This document shows positions 63,932 to 64,000 of a DNA stretch of 64,000 nt, one piece after another. A program made the translations under genes and the position numbers. The notes under the pieces were generated by a model. That model ran no database searches. It had not been told where the DNA came from and saw only the letters and a list, made by a program, of their open reading frames with translations. The stretch spans positions 4,226,501-4,290,500 of the forward strand of contig NZ_CP102267.1 of NCBI RefSeq assembly GCF_025148125.1, given 5' to 3'. Source of the stretch: Blautia wexlerae DSM 19850 (GTDB lineage: Bacteria > Bacillota > Clostridia > Lachnospirales > Lachnospiraceae). Position 1 is the stretch's first letter. Each line of letters starts with the position of its first letter.

Positions 63932-64000
63932 TTATTTTTCCTCCTCGCTTGCCTTCAGTCTATTAACCATCATCTGAAATCGTGAATCTTTAGCCAATGG
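63932..64000 (-). CDS. C-terminal end of an upstream gene in the ABC operon (partial)
   Basis: The last 22 codons (ending MMVNRLKASEEEK and TAA at 63932) of a gene that begins outside the window. The stop directly touches the ATPase start. The basic helix and acidic end give no family clue. Confidence 0.55.
   Translation of the reverse strand, partial: PLAKDSRFQMMVNRLKASEEEK

Overview
The window reads as a mobile-DNA hotspot in the chromosome of a low-GC Gram-positive gut anaerobe, most likely a Lachnospiraceae/Clostridia species. This rests on the strong AGGAGG-type ribosome sites, the Tn916-type conjugation genes, TnpV and TTAP remnants, the triple large serine recombinases and the lantibiotic-immunity cassette. 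No rRNA, tRNA or clear housekeeping gene is visible, so the genus cannot be fixed.

Layout. (1) 1-15.7 kb, minus strand, AT-rich: a defence island. An Xre-type regulator leads hsdM (broken by an insertion sequence), hsdS and hsdR of a type I restriction system. A DUF3800-like protein, a HEPN-like protein, a compact three-gene module (DUF4869-like, mini P-loop ATPase, acidic TOPRIM/OLD-like protein), a Hachiman pair (hamA, hamB) and a membrane protein cut by the window edge follow. (2) 15.7-20.5 kb: a TnsA-like remnant, a two-gene unit whose proteins share an NNYY motif, a RelE/RelB-type toxin-antitoxin pair and an Xre regulator split by a second copy of the same IS. (3) 20.5-22.2 kb: remnants of a mobilizable element and GC-rich structured DNA. 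(4) 22.3-27.0 kb: a lantibiotic self-protection cassette (ABC transporter FEG, lipoprotein I, two-component RK) without biosynthesis genes. (5) 27.1-27.8 kb: truncated parB and helix-turn-helix genes of another element. (6) about 28-51.9 kb: a Tn916-family integrative conjugative element with a full transfer module (orf23 to orf13, oriT), regulatory genes (orf7, orf8, orf9), DUF3173/xis and an integrase. Its cargo is a membrane-anchored protein, a SieB-like exclusion protein, two ardA copies, a DUF3781/GyrI-like pair and a TetR/Ntn-hydrolase pair. (7) 51.9-61.2 kb: an element with three tandem large serine recombinases, a DUF6870-like gene, an IS110-family transposase and a sigma-like factor. 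(8) 61.6-64 kb: a winged-helix regulator and an ABC exporter.

How it fits together. Nearly every system carries a lesion that would silence or immobilise it. IS5-family copies split hsdM and an xre gene, an IS4-family element splits the ICE regulator orf9, and an IS30-family element sits between orf8 and the xis/int genes. The integrase lacks its C-terminal catalytic part, and an IS3-family element splits the third recombinase. For four of the insertions the flanking target duplications and reading frames rejoin exactly, so the ancestral genes can be reconstructed.

The best candidates for undescribed biology are the three-gene module at 4.6-6.1 kb, the NNYY-motif pair at 16.7-17.7 kb, the reuse of duplicated terminators as borders of ICE cargo, and a highly structured non-coding stretch at 48.4-48.8 kb. 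Family names were assigned by reading the proteins without database searches.
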